Below are positions 1 through 8,274 of a stretch of 64,000 nucleotides of DNA, piece after piece (the stretch's first letter is position 1; each line of letters starts with the position of its first letter). Both the position numbers and the translations under genes were made by a program. Origin of the DNA: Pseudooceanicola spongiae (GTDB lineage: Bacteria; Pseudomonadota; Alphaproteobacteria; Rhodobacterales; Rhodobacteraceae). The stretch spans positions 3,759,501-3,823,500 of the forward strand of contig NZ_CP045201.1 in the NCBI RefSeq assembly GCF_014899185.1, read 5' to 3'. The notes under the pieces are model-generated. The model had not been told where the DNA came from. It made no database searches and worked only from the letters and a program-made list of their open reading frames with translations.

Positions 1-219
1 CAGCTGATTGCCCTGCTGGAGGCCGACTACGGCGTGACGGTCTTCAACCCGCACCGCATCACGCTGGAAGAGGGCGGCATGAAAAAGACCGACCCCGCCC
101 AGCTGGACTTCAAACGACAGACCGACCCCAAGGGGCTGCTGAACCCGGGCAAGATGATTGCCTGGACGGATCCGGACTGGGTTCCGGAACCGGGCCGCGC
201 CTTCCTGTTCACCCATTAG
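1..219 (+). CDS. FAD-linked oxidase, C-terminal end (partial)
   Basis: This is the last 72 codons of a gene that enters the window already in frame. The residues FNPHRITLEEGG and the motif DPKGLLNPGK near the end are typical of the C-terminal FAD-linked oxidase domain (GlcD / vanillyl-alcohol oxidase type), where the NPGK signature lies a few tens of residues from the C-terminus. The substrate cannot be told from this fragment. A 69-bp gap separates it from the flavoprotein gene at 289, so the two could form a redox pair in one transcript. Oxidase family is fairly sure; specific function unknown. Confidence 0.7.
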   Translation, partial: QLIALLEADYGVTVFNPHRITLEEGGMKKTDPAQLDFKRQTDPKGLLNPGKMIAWTDPDWVPEPGRAFLFTH

Positions 220-288
220 ATCCGGGGCGCGCCAGCCGCACGGCGCGACGCCCCGCCCGGATGCCAAGACCATGAAAGCCGCAGTAAA

Positions 289-870
289 ATGAAAGTGCAT
301 GTGATCTACGCCCACCCGCTGGCCAATTCGCTGGCCTCCGCCCTGCACCAGACGGTGATCGAGGGGCTGACAGAGGCGGGGCACGAGGTCGACGACCTCG
401 ACCTCTATGCCGACAACTTCGACCCCGTGCTGACCGCCGAGGACCGCGAAGAGTATCACGACATCTCCATCAACCGCCGCAAGGTGGCCTCCTATGTTGA
501 CCGCCTGACCACCTGTGACGCGCTGGTGCTGTGCCATCCGGTGTGGAACTTCGGCTGGCCGGCGATCCTCAAGGGCTACTTCGACCGGGTGTTCCTGCCG
601 GATGTGTCGTTCAAGCTGACCGACGGCCAGCTCGGCCCCGGTCTGCGCAACATCAAGAAGCTGGCGACAGTCACGACCTATGGCTCGAAACGCTATCGCG
701 CCATGTTTCTGGGCGATCCGCCGCGCAAGAACGCCACACGCTTTCTGCGCGTCGTCTGTGACCCGAAGGTCAAGGTGCAATACCACGCGCTCTACGACAT
801 GAACAACGTGACCCCGGCGCAGACCGCGGCCTATATCGGCAAGGTGCGCCGCGCCATGCAGACATTCTGA
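289..870 (+). CDS. NAD(P)H-dependent flavodoxin-fold oxidoreductase
   Basis: A 193-residue protein of the flavodoxin_2 / NAD(P)H quinone reductase family. It opens with MKVHVIYAHPLANSLASAL, the beta strand and phosphate-binding turn that hold FMN or FAD. It also carries HPVWNFGWPAILKGYFDRVF, the conserved active-site stretch of this family (compare PxxWxxxPxxLKGxxDRV). It probably reduces quinones or other electrophiles by two electrons in the cytoplasm. It sits 20 bp before an ABC ATPase gene on the same strand and after an FAD oxidase, so it is likely co-transcribed with the transporter. The real substrate is unknown. Confidence 0.8.
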   Translation: MKVHVIYAHPLANSLASALHQTVIEGLTEAGHEVDDLDLYADNFDPVLTAEDREEYHDISINRRKVASYVDRLTTCDALVLCHPVWNFGWPAILKGYFDRVFLPDVSFKLTDGQLGPGLRNIKKLATVTTYGSKRYRAMFLGDPPRKNATRFLRVVCDPKVKVQYHALYDMNNVTPAQTAAYIGKVRRAMQTF

Positions 871-890
871 CCGAGCCCAGGAGCAAGAGT

Positions 891-1700
891 TTGAGCGCAG
901 ATTTCACATCCACCACGGCCCCGCACAGTCAGGCCCCCGGGACAGAGGCGCAGGCGATGCCCGGCGGCAACGCCATCGTCTTCGACAACGTCTCGATGAC
1001 CTTTCCCGACGGCACCGAGGGGCTCAAGGACGTCGACCTGGCCATTGCACCGGGTGAATTCGTCTCCATCGTCGGCCCCTCGGGCTGTGGCAAATCCACC
1101 CTGCTCAAGGTCGCCTCGGGCCTTGTCACCCACACGGGCGGCAAGGTCTGGGTGGACCGCGATCAGCTCGGCTATACCTTTCAGGATGCGACCCTGCTGC
1201 CCTGGCGCAAGGTCCAGGACAACGTCGAACTGCTGATGGAGCTGCGCGGCTTTCCCCCGGCTGAGCGGGCGCGGATCGCGCGCGAAAAGATCGACCTCGT
1301 CGGCCTGACGGGGTTTGAAAACCACTATCCCCAGCGCCTCTCCGGCGGCATGAAGATGCGTGTCTCGCTCGCGCGCTCGCTGGCGCTGAACCCCGCCGTC
1401 TTCATGTTCGACGAACCCTTCGGCGCGCTGGACGAGATCACCCGCGAGCGCCTGAACGACGAGGTCATCGACCTCTACCAGCGCGAACAGTTCACCGGCA
1501 TCTTCGTCACGCATTCGATCCCCGAGGCGGTCTACATGTCCTCCAAGGTCGTCGTCATGTCCGCCCGTCCGGGCCGCATACAAGAGGTCTTCGACGTGCC
1601 CTTCGCCTATCCCCGCAGGCCCGAAATGCGCTACCAGGCCGATTTTTCCGAACTCTGCGGAGAGGTCTCCCTCTCCCTGCGCCGCGCGATCGAGGGATGA
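891..1700 (+). CDS. ABC transporter ATP-binding protein (nitrate/taurine/thiamine-precursor class)
   Basis: A 269-residue ATPase with Walker A GPSGCGKST near residue 65, signature LSGGMKMRVSLARSLALNP and Walker B VFMFDEPFGALDE, followed by the H-loop HSIPEA. The Q-loop reads FQDATLLPWRKV, the form seen in SsuB/TauB/NrtD-like ATPases. The chosen start is TTG at 891, with AGGAG at 879-883 seven bases upstream. The first ATG (957) would remove only a low-complexity N-terminal tail and is a fair alternative. It energises the permease encoded next; the two genes overlap by 4 bp. Confidence 0.88.
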   Translation: MSADFTSTTAPHSQAPGTEAQAMPGGNAIVFDNVSMTFPDGTEGLKDVDLAIAPGEFVSIVGPSGCGKSTLLKVASGLVTHTGGKVWVDRDQLGYTFQDATLLPWRKVQDNVELLMELRGFPPAERARIAREKIDLVGLTGFENHYPQRLSGGMKMRVSLARSLALNPAVFMFDEPFGALDEITRERLNDEVIDLYQREQFTGIFVTHSIPEAVYMSSKVVVMSARPGRIQEVFDVPFAYPRRPEMRYQADFSELCGEVSLSLRRAIEG

Positions 1701-2605
1701 CCATGCCTGACACTCTGGCCCAAAACGCCGCCCCCGCCAACGCCGCGCGCGGCACCGCCCGCAAGGCCAATATCGAGGCGCATTCCGCCGTGCCGATCCC
1801 GACACCGCCGGGCCTCGCGCATAAGCTGCTGACCTCGCTGGTGCCGCCGATCCTCGCCGGTATCCTCGTCATCCTCCTCTACGCGATGGTGCGGTCCAGC
1901 CTGCCGCCGCACCGCCAGTTCCTGATGCCCTCGGCGCAGGGCCTCTGGGACCTCGCCTTCGCCGTGCCGGGCTTTGTGCCTGAACTGCTCAGCCGGTCGG
2001 TCACCACCATGGCCATCGCCGTCACCGGCCTTGCGCTATCGATCTCCTTCGGCTGCCTGATGGGCATCGTGATGTTCCGCTTCCTGTTTCTGGAAAAGGC
2101 GATCTTTCCCTACCTCGTGGTGCTGCAATCGGTGCCGGTGCTGGCCATCGTGCCGCTGATCCAATCGGCGCTTGGCTTCGGCTTCATGCCCAAGGTGCTG
2201 ATCGTGGCGCTGTTCACCTTCTTCGCCGTCCCCACCACGCTGCTGCTGGGGCTGAAGTCCGTCGACAAGAACATCCTCAACCTGTTCAAGCTGCAGGGCG
2301 CGACATGGCGCACCACGCTCATCAAGGCCTGCCTGCCCTCGGCCGGGCCAACGCTGTTTGCCGGCTTTTCGATCTCCGGCAGCCTCGCCGTCATCGCAGC
2401 CATCACGTCCGAGCTGTTCTTTCTCTCGGGCGAGGGCGGCCTTGGCCAGCTGCTGATGAATTCCAAGATCGACTTCAAGTACGAGCAGATGTACGCCGCG
2501 CTGATCGCCGCCTCGGTGCTGTCGATCGCCGTCTACCTGTTCTTCAAGTGGCTGGGAAACCGGCTGTTCTCTCACTGGCACGAAGCCTCTGAAAAGCGGC
2601 AGTGA
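1697..2605 (+). CDS. ABC transporter permease (SsuC/TauC/NrtB class)
   Basis: A 302-residue inner-membrane protein with about six hydrophobic segments after a roughly 40-residue polar, Ala-rich N-terminus. The EAA loop that docks on the ATPase is visible as LFKLQGATWRTTLIKACLPS. It overlaps the ATPase gene by the ATGA arrangement, which implies translational coupling; a second ATG lies two codons in (1703). Together with the ATPase and the binding protein at 2677 it forms a complete importer. The solute is not evident from the permease. Confidence 0.87.
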   Translation: MTMPDTLAQNAAPANAARGTARKANIEAHSAVPIPTPPGLAHKLLTSLVPPILAGILVILLYAMVRSSLPPHRQFLMPSAQGLWDLAFAVPGFVPELLSRSVTTMAIAVTGLALSISFGCLMGIVMFRFLFLEKAIFPYLVVLQSVPVLAIVPLIQSALGFGFMPKVLIVALFTFFAVPTTLLLGLKSVDKNILNLFKLQGATWRTTLIKACLPSAGPTLFAGFSISGSLAVIAAITSELFFLSGEGGLGQLLMNSKIDFKYEQMYAALIAASVLSIAVYLFFKWLGNRLFSHWHEASEKRQ

Positions 2606-2676
2606 CGCCTGCCGCCGATACCCAGCCGCGCCTCAAAAAGCGGTATTTCCTCCACTCCCAACCAACAGGGTGACCC

Positions 2677-3840
2677 ATGAAAACCACGCTCAAATCCGCC
2701 TCTCTCCTGGCGCTGATGGCCGCCGCCGCCAGCCCCATCGCCAGCCCCGCGCTCGCTGGTGATTTCGCCAACACCGCCTATACGACGCCGCTGGCCGATG
2801 TCTGCCCGGCGACGCTGTCGATCCAGCTCGACTGGCTGCCACAGGCCGAACAGGGCGGCATCTGGCAGATGATCGGCGCTGGCGGAGAAATGACCTCCGG
2901 CGATTATACCGGCCCCCTCGGTGCCACCGGCATCAACCTGAAGATCCTGTCGGGCGGCGGTGGCATCGGCCTCGGCGATGGCGAAACCGCCTATTCGGCG
3001 CTGTTCACCGGGAACTCCAAGGCGGGCCTCACCCCCGACCTTGGGTATCAGGAGCTCGACAACGCCTTCATCTTCTCCAAGCGTTTCCCCACCGTCGGCG
3101 TCTTCGCCCCGCTCGACGTCGCGCCGACCGTGCTGTTCTGGGATCAGGCGACCTATCCCGACGGCTTCGGCTCGATTGAGGATCTGACCACGCTGGCCGA
3201 AAACCCTAAGGCCAAGGCCTATGTCTCGACCGTCGGGCGCACCTTCGGCAAGTACCTCGTCGATGCGGGCGTGCCCAAGGATCTGTTCGTCGAGGGCTAT
3301 CGCGGCGATGGTGAAAACTTCGTCACCCACAATGGCGAATGGCTGAACCAAGGCTTCGTCACCTCCGAGGTCTACAAGTTCGAAAATGGCCTGAACTGGG
3401 CGAAACCCATCGGCTTCCTCAAGATCGACGATCTGGGCTATCGCAACTACACCGGCATGGTCTCGGTCGCGAAATCCCGGCTCGCGGAAATGACTCCCTG
3501 CCTGACCAAGCTCGTCCCCATCATGCAGCAGGCCGCCGTCGACTACGCCACCGATCCGGCGGAAACCAACGCCACCATCGTGGCCTTCAACGACGCGGGC
3601 ATGGCCACCTCCTGGTGGAAGACAGAGCCCGCGCTGATGGCCTATGCCGCCGAAACGATGGTCGCTGAGGGCATCATCGGCAATGGCCCGAACGCCACCG
3701 TCGGGGATTTCGACATGGACCGCGTTGCCGAAATGCTCGAGATCGTGCGCCCCAGTCTGGACGAACGCTCCGAGGCGGATGTGAACGGCGACATGGTTGT
3801 CACCAACCAGTTCATCGACCCCTCCATCGGCCTGAAATAA
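2677..3840 (+). CDS. ABC transporter substrate-binding protein, NMT1/THI5-like
   Basis: A 387-residue secreted protein with a Sec signal peptide (a positively charged start, a hydrophobic Leu/Ala core, probable cleavage after SPALA). The mature start LSIQLDWLPQAEQGGIWQMI resembles NMT1/THI5-like periplasmic proteins that bind pyrimidine thiamine precursors and many other solutes. AGGGTG lies about 7 bases before the ATG. It follows the permease by 71 bp and its stop overlaps the folD start (TAATG). Ligands in this fold vary widely, so a thiamine-precursor role should not be assumed. Confidence 0.85.
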   Translation: MKTTLKSASLLALMAAAASPIASPALAGDFANTAYTTPLADVCPATLSIQLDWLPQAEQGGIWQMIGAGGEMTSGDYTGPLGATGINLKILSGGGGIGLGDGETAYSALFTGNSKAGLTPDLGYQELDNAFIFSKRFPTVGVFAPLDVAPTVLFWDQATYPDGFGSIEDLTTLAENPKAKAYVSTVGRTFGKYLVDAGVPKDLFVEGYRGDGENFVTHNGEWLNQGFVTSEVYKFENGLNWAKPIGFLKIDDLGYRNYTGMVSVAKSRLAEMTPCLTKLVPIMQQAAVDYATDPAETNATIVAFNDAGMATSWWKTEPALMAYAAETMVAEGIIGNGPNATVGDFDMDRVAEMLEIVRPSLDERSEADVNGDMVVTNQFIDPSIGLK

Positions 3841-4718
3841 TGGCAAACCTGCACAGCGACGGCACGGCTGTCTGTCTCGATGGCGATGTCCTTGCCGCAA
3901 CGCTGCGCAGGCAAATGGCCGCGCGGGCCACGCGTCTGCGCGCCATCGGCGTCACGCCGAAATTGGCCACCGTGCTCGTCGGGGACAACCCGGCGAGCGC
4001 CTCCTACATCGCCCGCAAACACGCCGACTGCGCCGAGATCGGGATCAAGGCGACCGACATCCGCCTGCCCGCCAAGACCTCTCAGGCCCAGCTGCTGGCC
4101 CATGTTGCCGCGCTGAACGCCGATCCGCTGGTGCATGGGCTGATGGTGCAACTGCCCCTGCCTGCGGGTCTGGACGATGACGCGGCGCTTGCGGCCGTCG
4201 ACCCGGCCAAGGATATCGACGGGCTGCATCCGGAAAACCTCGGGCGGCTGCTGGCGGGCACGCCCGGCCTGCTGCCCTGCACCCCGCACGCCATCTGGCA
4301 ATTGCTGCGCCATCACCAAGTGCCGCTGAAGGGCGCGAAGGTCGCGATCATCGGGCGCGGCCCGCTGGTCGGGCGGCCGCTGTCGATGCTGCTGTCGATG
4401 CGCGGCATTGATGCCTCGGTGACGCTGCTGCACTCTGCCTCGCGCGACATTGCCGAGGCGACACGCGCCGCCGATGTCGTCATCGCTGCCCTTGGCCGCC
4501 CCGGATTTGTCACCGCCGACATGGTGCGCCCCGGCGCCGCCGTGGTCGGCGTCGGCATCACCTATGGCGATGGTTGCAGTATGGTCTCGGACGTCGCCGA
4601 AGATGTCGCCAGTGTCGCCGGTCACGTCACCCCGCCACATGGCTCGGTCGGTCCGCTGACCCGCGCGGCACTGCTGCAGAACCTGCTTGAAATTGCCGAG
4701 CGGGGCCTGCCCGGATAG
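3840..4718 (+). CDS. folD: FolD-like methylene-THF dehydrogenase/cyclohydrolase, divergent
   Basis: A 292-residue FolD-family protein that should interconvert 5,10-methylene-, methenyl- and 10-formyl-tetrahydrofolate with NADP. Visible signatures are SASYIARKHADC (with the catalytic Lys), GLMVQLPLP, KDIDGLHPENLGRL and the cofactor loop IIGRGPLVGRPL. Two usually strict motifs deviate: the second signature PGGVGPMT reads PHGSVGPLT, and the VIDVGIN strand reads VVGVGITYGDG. It is coupled by TAATG to the binding-protein gene, so it is part of the transporter operon. Probably an accessory FolD tied to catabolism of the imported solute rather than the housekeeping copy. Confidence 0.85.
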   Translation: MANLHSDGTAVCLDGDVLAATLRRQMAARATRLRAIGVTPKLATVLVGDNPASASYIARKHADCAEIGIKATDIRLPAKTSQAQLLAHVAALNADPLVHGLMVQLPLPAGLDDDAALAAVDPAKDIDGLHPENLGRLLAGTPGLLPCTPHAIWQLLRHHQVPLKGAKVAIIGRGPLVGRPLSMLLSMRGIDASVTLLHSASRDIAEATRAADVVIAALGRPGFVTADMVRPGAAVVGVGITYGDGCSMVSDVAEDVASVAGHVTPPHGSVGPLTRAALLQNLLEIAERGLPG

Positions 4719-4730
4719 GGCAGACCCCGC
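4700..4730 (+). terminator. Strong GC hairpin at the end of folD
   Basis: GCGGGG and CTGCCC (4700-4712) pair with GGGCAG and CCCCGC (4718-4730) around a 5-base loop, with one internal mismatch. The hairpin spans the folD stop codon. There is no long T-run after it, only CAAAATCG, so termination may be inefficient or factor-assisted. Confidence 0.5.
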
Positions 4731-4731
4731 C

Positions 4732-4781
4732 AAAATCGCACCGTTCACTTACCGACGGAATACCGACCGGATACCGACATC
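4732..4781 (-). repeat. 11-bp phased CGGT iterons, copy 1
   Basis: Four units read on the minus strand as CGGTATCCGGT, CGGTATTCCGT, CGGTAAGTGAA and CGGTGCGATTT. On the plus strand their ACCG cores start at 4740, 4751, 4762 and 4773, exactly 11 bp apart. Nearly the same array is found at 61925-61975 in the opposite orientation. Here it lies between the convergent ends of folD and pepT, right after the folD hairpin. The helical phasing suggests a site for a protein that binds one face of the DNA; no function is established. Confidence 0.75.
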
Positions 4782-4822
4782 CCGATTTCGGCCGATTTGG
4801 GGTATTCCGGTAGTCCGCCGGG

Positions 4823-6067
4823 CTATTTTGCGCCCTCGGAGGCCATTTCGGCCAGCGTCACGCAAAGCTCGGTTGCCGCCGCCATATCCTGCACCGAGAT
4901 CCACTCCAGCGGGCCATGAATGCACTGCATCCCGGTGAACAGATTGGGCGTCGGCACCCCCATTTCGGTGAGGCGGGAACCGTCCGTCCCGCCCCGGATC
5001 GGCAGCGAAACCGGCTCCACCCCCAGCTTGCGGGCAGCGGCGCGCGCCAGATCGACCGGAGTCATGTCCTCCTCCAACCAATACCTCATATTGCGGTACT
5101 GAGGCCGGATATCACATGTGATGGTAGCCCGAGGCTCGGTCGCGGCGACAGCATCACAGACCTTGCGCAGCAATTCGCCCTTCTCGGCCAGCCCCTCGCG
5201 TTCAAAATCGCGCAGGATCAACCGGATCACCATCTCCGACGATCCGCCCTCCATATCGGTGGCATGGATGAAGCCTTCGCGCCCGTCAGTGACCTCTGGC
5301 GTCATGGTCGCCTGCGGCAGAGTCGCGATGATCTTGGCGGCAAGGTGGATCGCGTTCACCATCTTGTCTTTGGCGGTGCCGGGGTGGATCGACACGCCCT
5401 GAATCGTCACCTTCGCCTGATCCGCCGAGAAGCTCTCATAGACGATCTCGCCGACCTCAGCGCCGTCGAAAGTATAAGCGAAATCAACGCCTAAGTCGGC
5501 AGGAAGCGCCGCATCGACACCGCGCCCGATCTCTTCATCCGGGGTGAAAGCGACGCGGATCGGGCCGTGCGGGATGTTGGGATTGGCCAGCAGATGGCGC
5601 GCTGCGGTCATGATGATCGCCACGCCCGCCTTGTCATCCGCCCCCAGCAGGGTCTTGCCGGAGGCGGTGATGATGTCATGCCCCTGCTTGCGCGCCAGAT
5701 AGGGAAACGCCTCGGGCGAGAGCACCAGATCGGGGTTGTCGGGATAGGTGATATCGCCGCCGTTATAGCCGCGCACGACCCGCGGTTTGACGCCGGTCGC
5801 ATTGAACTGTGGCGCTGTATCGACATGCGCCAGAAAGCCGACAGCCGGCCCCGGAGCAGTGCCGGGGATCGTCGCCAGAACCACGCCATAGGACGTCAGC
5901 GTGACGTCCTGCGCGCCGATCTCCTGCAGCTCCTTGTGTAGCAAATTCAGCATGTTGAACTGAATGTTCGTGCTCGGCGCCGTGGGCGAGCTTTCGTCGC
6001 TCTGGCTGTCGATGACGGCGTAGCGGACCAGTCGGTCCTCCAGTTCCTGATCGAATGGGCGTTGCAT
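4823..6067 (-). CDS. pepT: Peptidase T (tripeptide aminopeptidase)
   Basis: A 414-residue M20B zinc aminopeptidase that removes the N-terminal residue from tripeptides in the cytoplasm. Seen: FLAHVDTAP (first metal His and catalytic Asp), LLGADDKAGVAIIM (bridging Asp), FTPDEEIGRG (catalytic Glu pair), YTFDGAEVGEI, and IRGGTDGSRLTEMG before the last metal His in MQCIHGPLEW. The start at 6067 is chosen because AAAGGAGGTC lies just upstream; an upstream in-frame ATG would add 60 unrelated residues. It stands alone, convergent with folD. Confidence 0.93.
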   Translation of the reverse strand: MQRPFDQELEDRLVRYAVIDSQSDESSPTAPSTNIQFNMLNLLHKELQEIGAQDVTLTSYGVVLATIPGTAPGPAVGFLAHVDTAPQFNATGVKPRVVRGYNGGDITYPDNPDLVLSPEAFPYLARKQGHDIITASGKTLLGADDKAGVAIIMTAARHLLANPNIPHGPIRVAFTPDEEIGRGVDAALPADLGVDFAYTFDGAEVGEIVYESFSADQAKVTIQGVSIHPGTAKDKMVNAIHLAAKIIATLPQATMTPEVTDGREGFIHATDMEGGSSEMVIRLILRDFEREGLAEKGELLRKVCDAVAATEPRATITCDIRPQYRNMRYWLEEDMTPVDLARAAARKLGVEPVSLPIRGGTDGSRLTEMGVPTPNLFTGMQCIHGPLEWISVQDMAAATELCVTLAEMASEGAK

Positions 6068-6149
6068 CTGACCTCCTTTAATTTGCCTCAGAAAGGGGGC
6101 AGGGGCGGTCAGTGTCAAGCCATCCGCCGGCATCTTGGCGCTTGCCGCG

Positions 6150-6620
6150 TCAGTAGTCCGGGCAGCTGCCTGTTGCCGCCTCAAACGGGCGATCCGTCTT
6201 CGCCAGAGTGCCGCTGACAATGCGGATGGGGAGGAACGGCGGGACATCCTGAATGCCGGGGCTCACTGCGGAGATCAGATAGCACCCGGCATAGACCTGC
6301 GTGCTGCCATCCGTTCCCACCGCTTCGATCACAGCGGGAATCTGGGTGTAAATGGTGCCGGCCGCCCCTTCGGTGAGCGGTTCGCCCAGTCGCAGAGTGA
6401 CGCTCTGCGTCTCGGCATAACCGGCCTTGAAACTGTCGTAGTCGCCGATCCTGTCGGGGTCGAAATAGCTGTAAGCCCTAAGATATTGTTGGGAATTTAT
6501 CGCGTTATAGAGCGACTCCACCACAGCGGAGGGAGAGGAGCGATCATCAAGATAGCTGGGGTCTGCCTGCGCGCTGAGCGGCACAATCGCAGTGGCGAGG
6601 ATCATCAGAATGCGTGTCAC
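6150..6620 (-). CDS. Small exported protein, unknown function
   Basis: A 156-residue protein with a clear signal peptide (MTRILMILATAIVPLSAQA, probable cleavage at AQA-DP). The mature part carries VVESLYNAINSQQYLRAYSYFD, a helical pattern like that in NTF2-like or periplasmic ligand-holding domains, and two cysteines (GCYLIS and the C-terminal GSCPDY) that could pair in the periplasm. I do not recognise a named family. It lies 82 bp upstream of pepT on the same strand and may share its transcript. Confidence 0.7.
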   Translation of the reverse strand: MTRILMILATAIVPLSAQADPSYLDDRSSPSAVVESLYNAINSQQYLRAYSYFDPDRIGDYDSFKAGYAETQSVTLRLGEPLTEGAAGTIYTQIPAVIEAVGTDGSTQVYAGCYLISAVSPGIQDVPPFLPIRIVSGTLAKTDRPFEAATGSCPDY

Positions 6621-6720
6621 GGGGGTATCCTTCCTGTCCGTGTGAAACGCCCGTGGGTGCCAGCGGTTCCCAAGTCAGGCGAAGGGCTTGCCCCCCTCGC
6701 CTGCCTGGGCTGCGCCTCTA

Positions 6721-8010
6721 TCAGGCGGTCGCCGCCGTCAGACCCTGATCAAGATCCGCGATGATGTCGGCCACATCCTCGATCCCGATCGAGATGCGCA
6801 CGACGTTCGGGGCAGCGCCCGCCTTGACCTGCTGGGCTTCGTCCAGCTGGCGGTGCGTGGTCGAGGCCGGGTGGATGATCAGGCTGCGCGTGTCGCCAAG
6901 GTTGGCAACGTGGCTGAGCAGATTGAGGCTGTCCACCAGCTTGACGCAGGCATCATACCCGCCCTTGACCGCAACGGTGAACAGCGCGCCTGCGCCTTTC
7001 GGCACGATCCGCTGCGCCCGGTCATGCCAGGGAGAGGAGGGCAGGCCAGCATAGGTAACCGCCTCAATCCGTGGATCTTTTTCCAGCCACTCCGCTACAG
7101 CCTTCGCGTTTTTCACATGGCGCTCCATGCGCAGGCCCAGCGTTTCGATCCCCATCAGCGTGTAGTGCGCGCCCTGCGGGTTCATCGTCATGCCGAGGTC
7201 GCGCAGGCCCACGGCGATGGAGTGGAAGGTGAAGGCCATCGACCCCAGTGCCGCATGGAAGGTCATGCCGTGATAGGCGGGTTCGGGCTGCGACAGCGAC
7301 GGGAACTTGTCCGAGGCGGACCAATCGAACTTGCCCGAATCCACCACGACGCCACCGGTCACGGTGCCATTGCCGGTCAGGTACTTGGTGGCCGAATGCA
7401 CCACCAGCGTCGCACCATGGTCGATGGGGCGGCACAGCCAGGGTGTGGCGGTGGTGTTGTCGACGATCAGAGGAATGCCTGCCTCGTCCGCGATCTTTGC
7501 CAGCGCGTCGAGGTCCGAGACATAGCCGCCGGGATTGGCGATCGTCTCGCAGAACAGGGCGCGGGTGTTGTCGTCGATGGCGGCTTTGACGGCGTCCAGA
7601 TCGTCGGTGTCGACGAAGGTCGCGGACCAGCCGAAGCGGCGGATCGTCTGGCTGAACTGGGTGATCGTGCCGCCGTAGAGGCGCGAGGACGAGACGATGT
7701 TGCATCCCGGTGCCATCAGCGGAAACAGTGCCATGATCTGCGCGGCATGGCCCGAGGAACAGGCGATGCCGCCCGCTCCGCCCTCCAGCGCCGTGACGCG
7801 GTTCGCCAGTGCGGCGACGGTCGGATTGGTCAGTCGGGAATAGATATAGCCGACCTCTTCGAGGTTGAAGAGCCGCGCCGCGTGATCCGCATCCCGGAAC
7901 ACATAGGACGTGGTCTGGTAGATCGGCACCTGACGCGCGCCGGTGGCGGGGTCAGGCTCGGCGCCAGCATGGACGGCAAGGGTGTCGAATCCAAGGGTAT
8001 TGTCTGTCAT
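6721..8010 (-). CDS. metY: O-acetylhomoserine sulfhydrylase (aminocarboxypropyltransferase)
   Basis: A 429-residue fold-type I PLP enzyme of the Cys/Met metabolism family. It makes homocysteine from O-acetylhomoserine and sulfide. The opening [20 protein letters not shown] is characteristic of MetY, and the PLP Lys is Lys209 in [22 protein letters not shown] and SSGHAAQ are the usual PLP phosphate contacts. AAGGAGGAG lies immediately upstream of the ATG. It is not in an obvious operon. I looked for a SAM-responsive leader upstream and saw none that I can support. Well supported as MetY/MetZ type; acetyl versus succinyl substrate is inferred. Confidence 0.9.
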   Translation of the reverse strand: MTDNTLGFDTLAVHAGAEPDPATGARQVPIYQTTSYVFRDADHAARLFNLEEVGYIYSRLTNPTVAALANRVTALEGGAGGIACSSGHAAQIMALFPLMAPGCNIVSSSRLYGGTITQFSQTIRRFGWSATFVDTDDLDAVKAAIDDNTRALFCETIANPGGYVSDLDALAKIADEAGIPLIVDNTTATPWLCRPIDHGATLVVHSATKYLTGNGTVTGGVVVDSGKFDWSASDKFPSLSQPEPAYHGMTFHAALGSMAFTFHSIAVGLRDLGMTMNPQGAHYTLMGIETLGLRMERHVKNAKAVAEWLEKDPRIEAVTYAGLPSSPWHDRAQRIVPKGAGALFTVAVKGGYDACVKLVDSLNLLSHVANLGDTRSLIIHPASTTHRQLDEAQQVKAGAAPNVVRISIGIEDVADIIADLDQGLTAATA

Positions 8011-8180
8011 GAAAAATCTCCTCCTTCAGCTGTGTCACGGTATGGACTGGGCACCGTTGCGGCAATGGCGAAACCGAGGTTTTTCGCGCGACAGTGCCAA
8101 GGTGATTTTGCCTTGGGCGCTCAGGGCGCGCGCGCGCACAGTGGCCGAAGATCCGGCTGAAACGGCGCCGCTCACGAAAC

Positions 8181-8194
8181 CTGATCTGGATCAG
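8181..8194 (+). promoter_or_regulatory. FNR/FnrL-type operator of the arc operon
   Basis: CTGATctggATCAG is a perfect inverted repeat with the TGAT-N4-ATCA core of the FNR/Anr/FnrL box (TTGAT-N4-ATCAA). It is centred about 87 bp before the first arc gene. A class II activator position (-41.5) would put the start near 8229, with TAGCTT (8217-8222) as a weak -10. The arginine deiminase pathway is under FNR-family control in other bacteria, which fits. Confidence 0.6.
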
Positions 8195-8274
8195 CGTGGC
8201 ACATCCGAACCTCAGATAGCTTTGTGCAGACCCGCTTGCGCCGCCTCATGGCCCGGCCGGAAAAGGACAAAACC

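Noticed and set aside
8011..8180. Possible SAM riboswitch in the metY leader
   Set aside because: I looked for SAM-II-like or SAM-I-like conserved segments on the minus strand and found only a short CCAAGG/CCTTGG hairpin (8098-8117); none of the known consensus elements is present.
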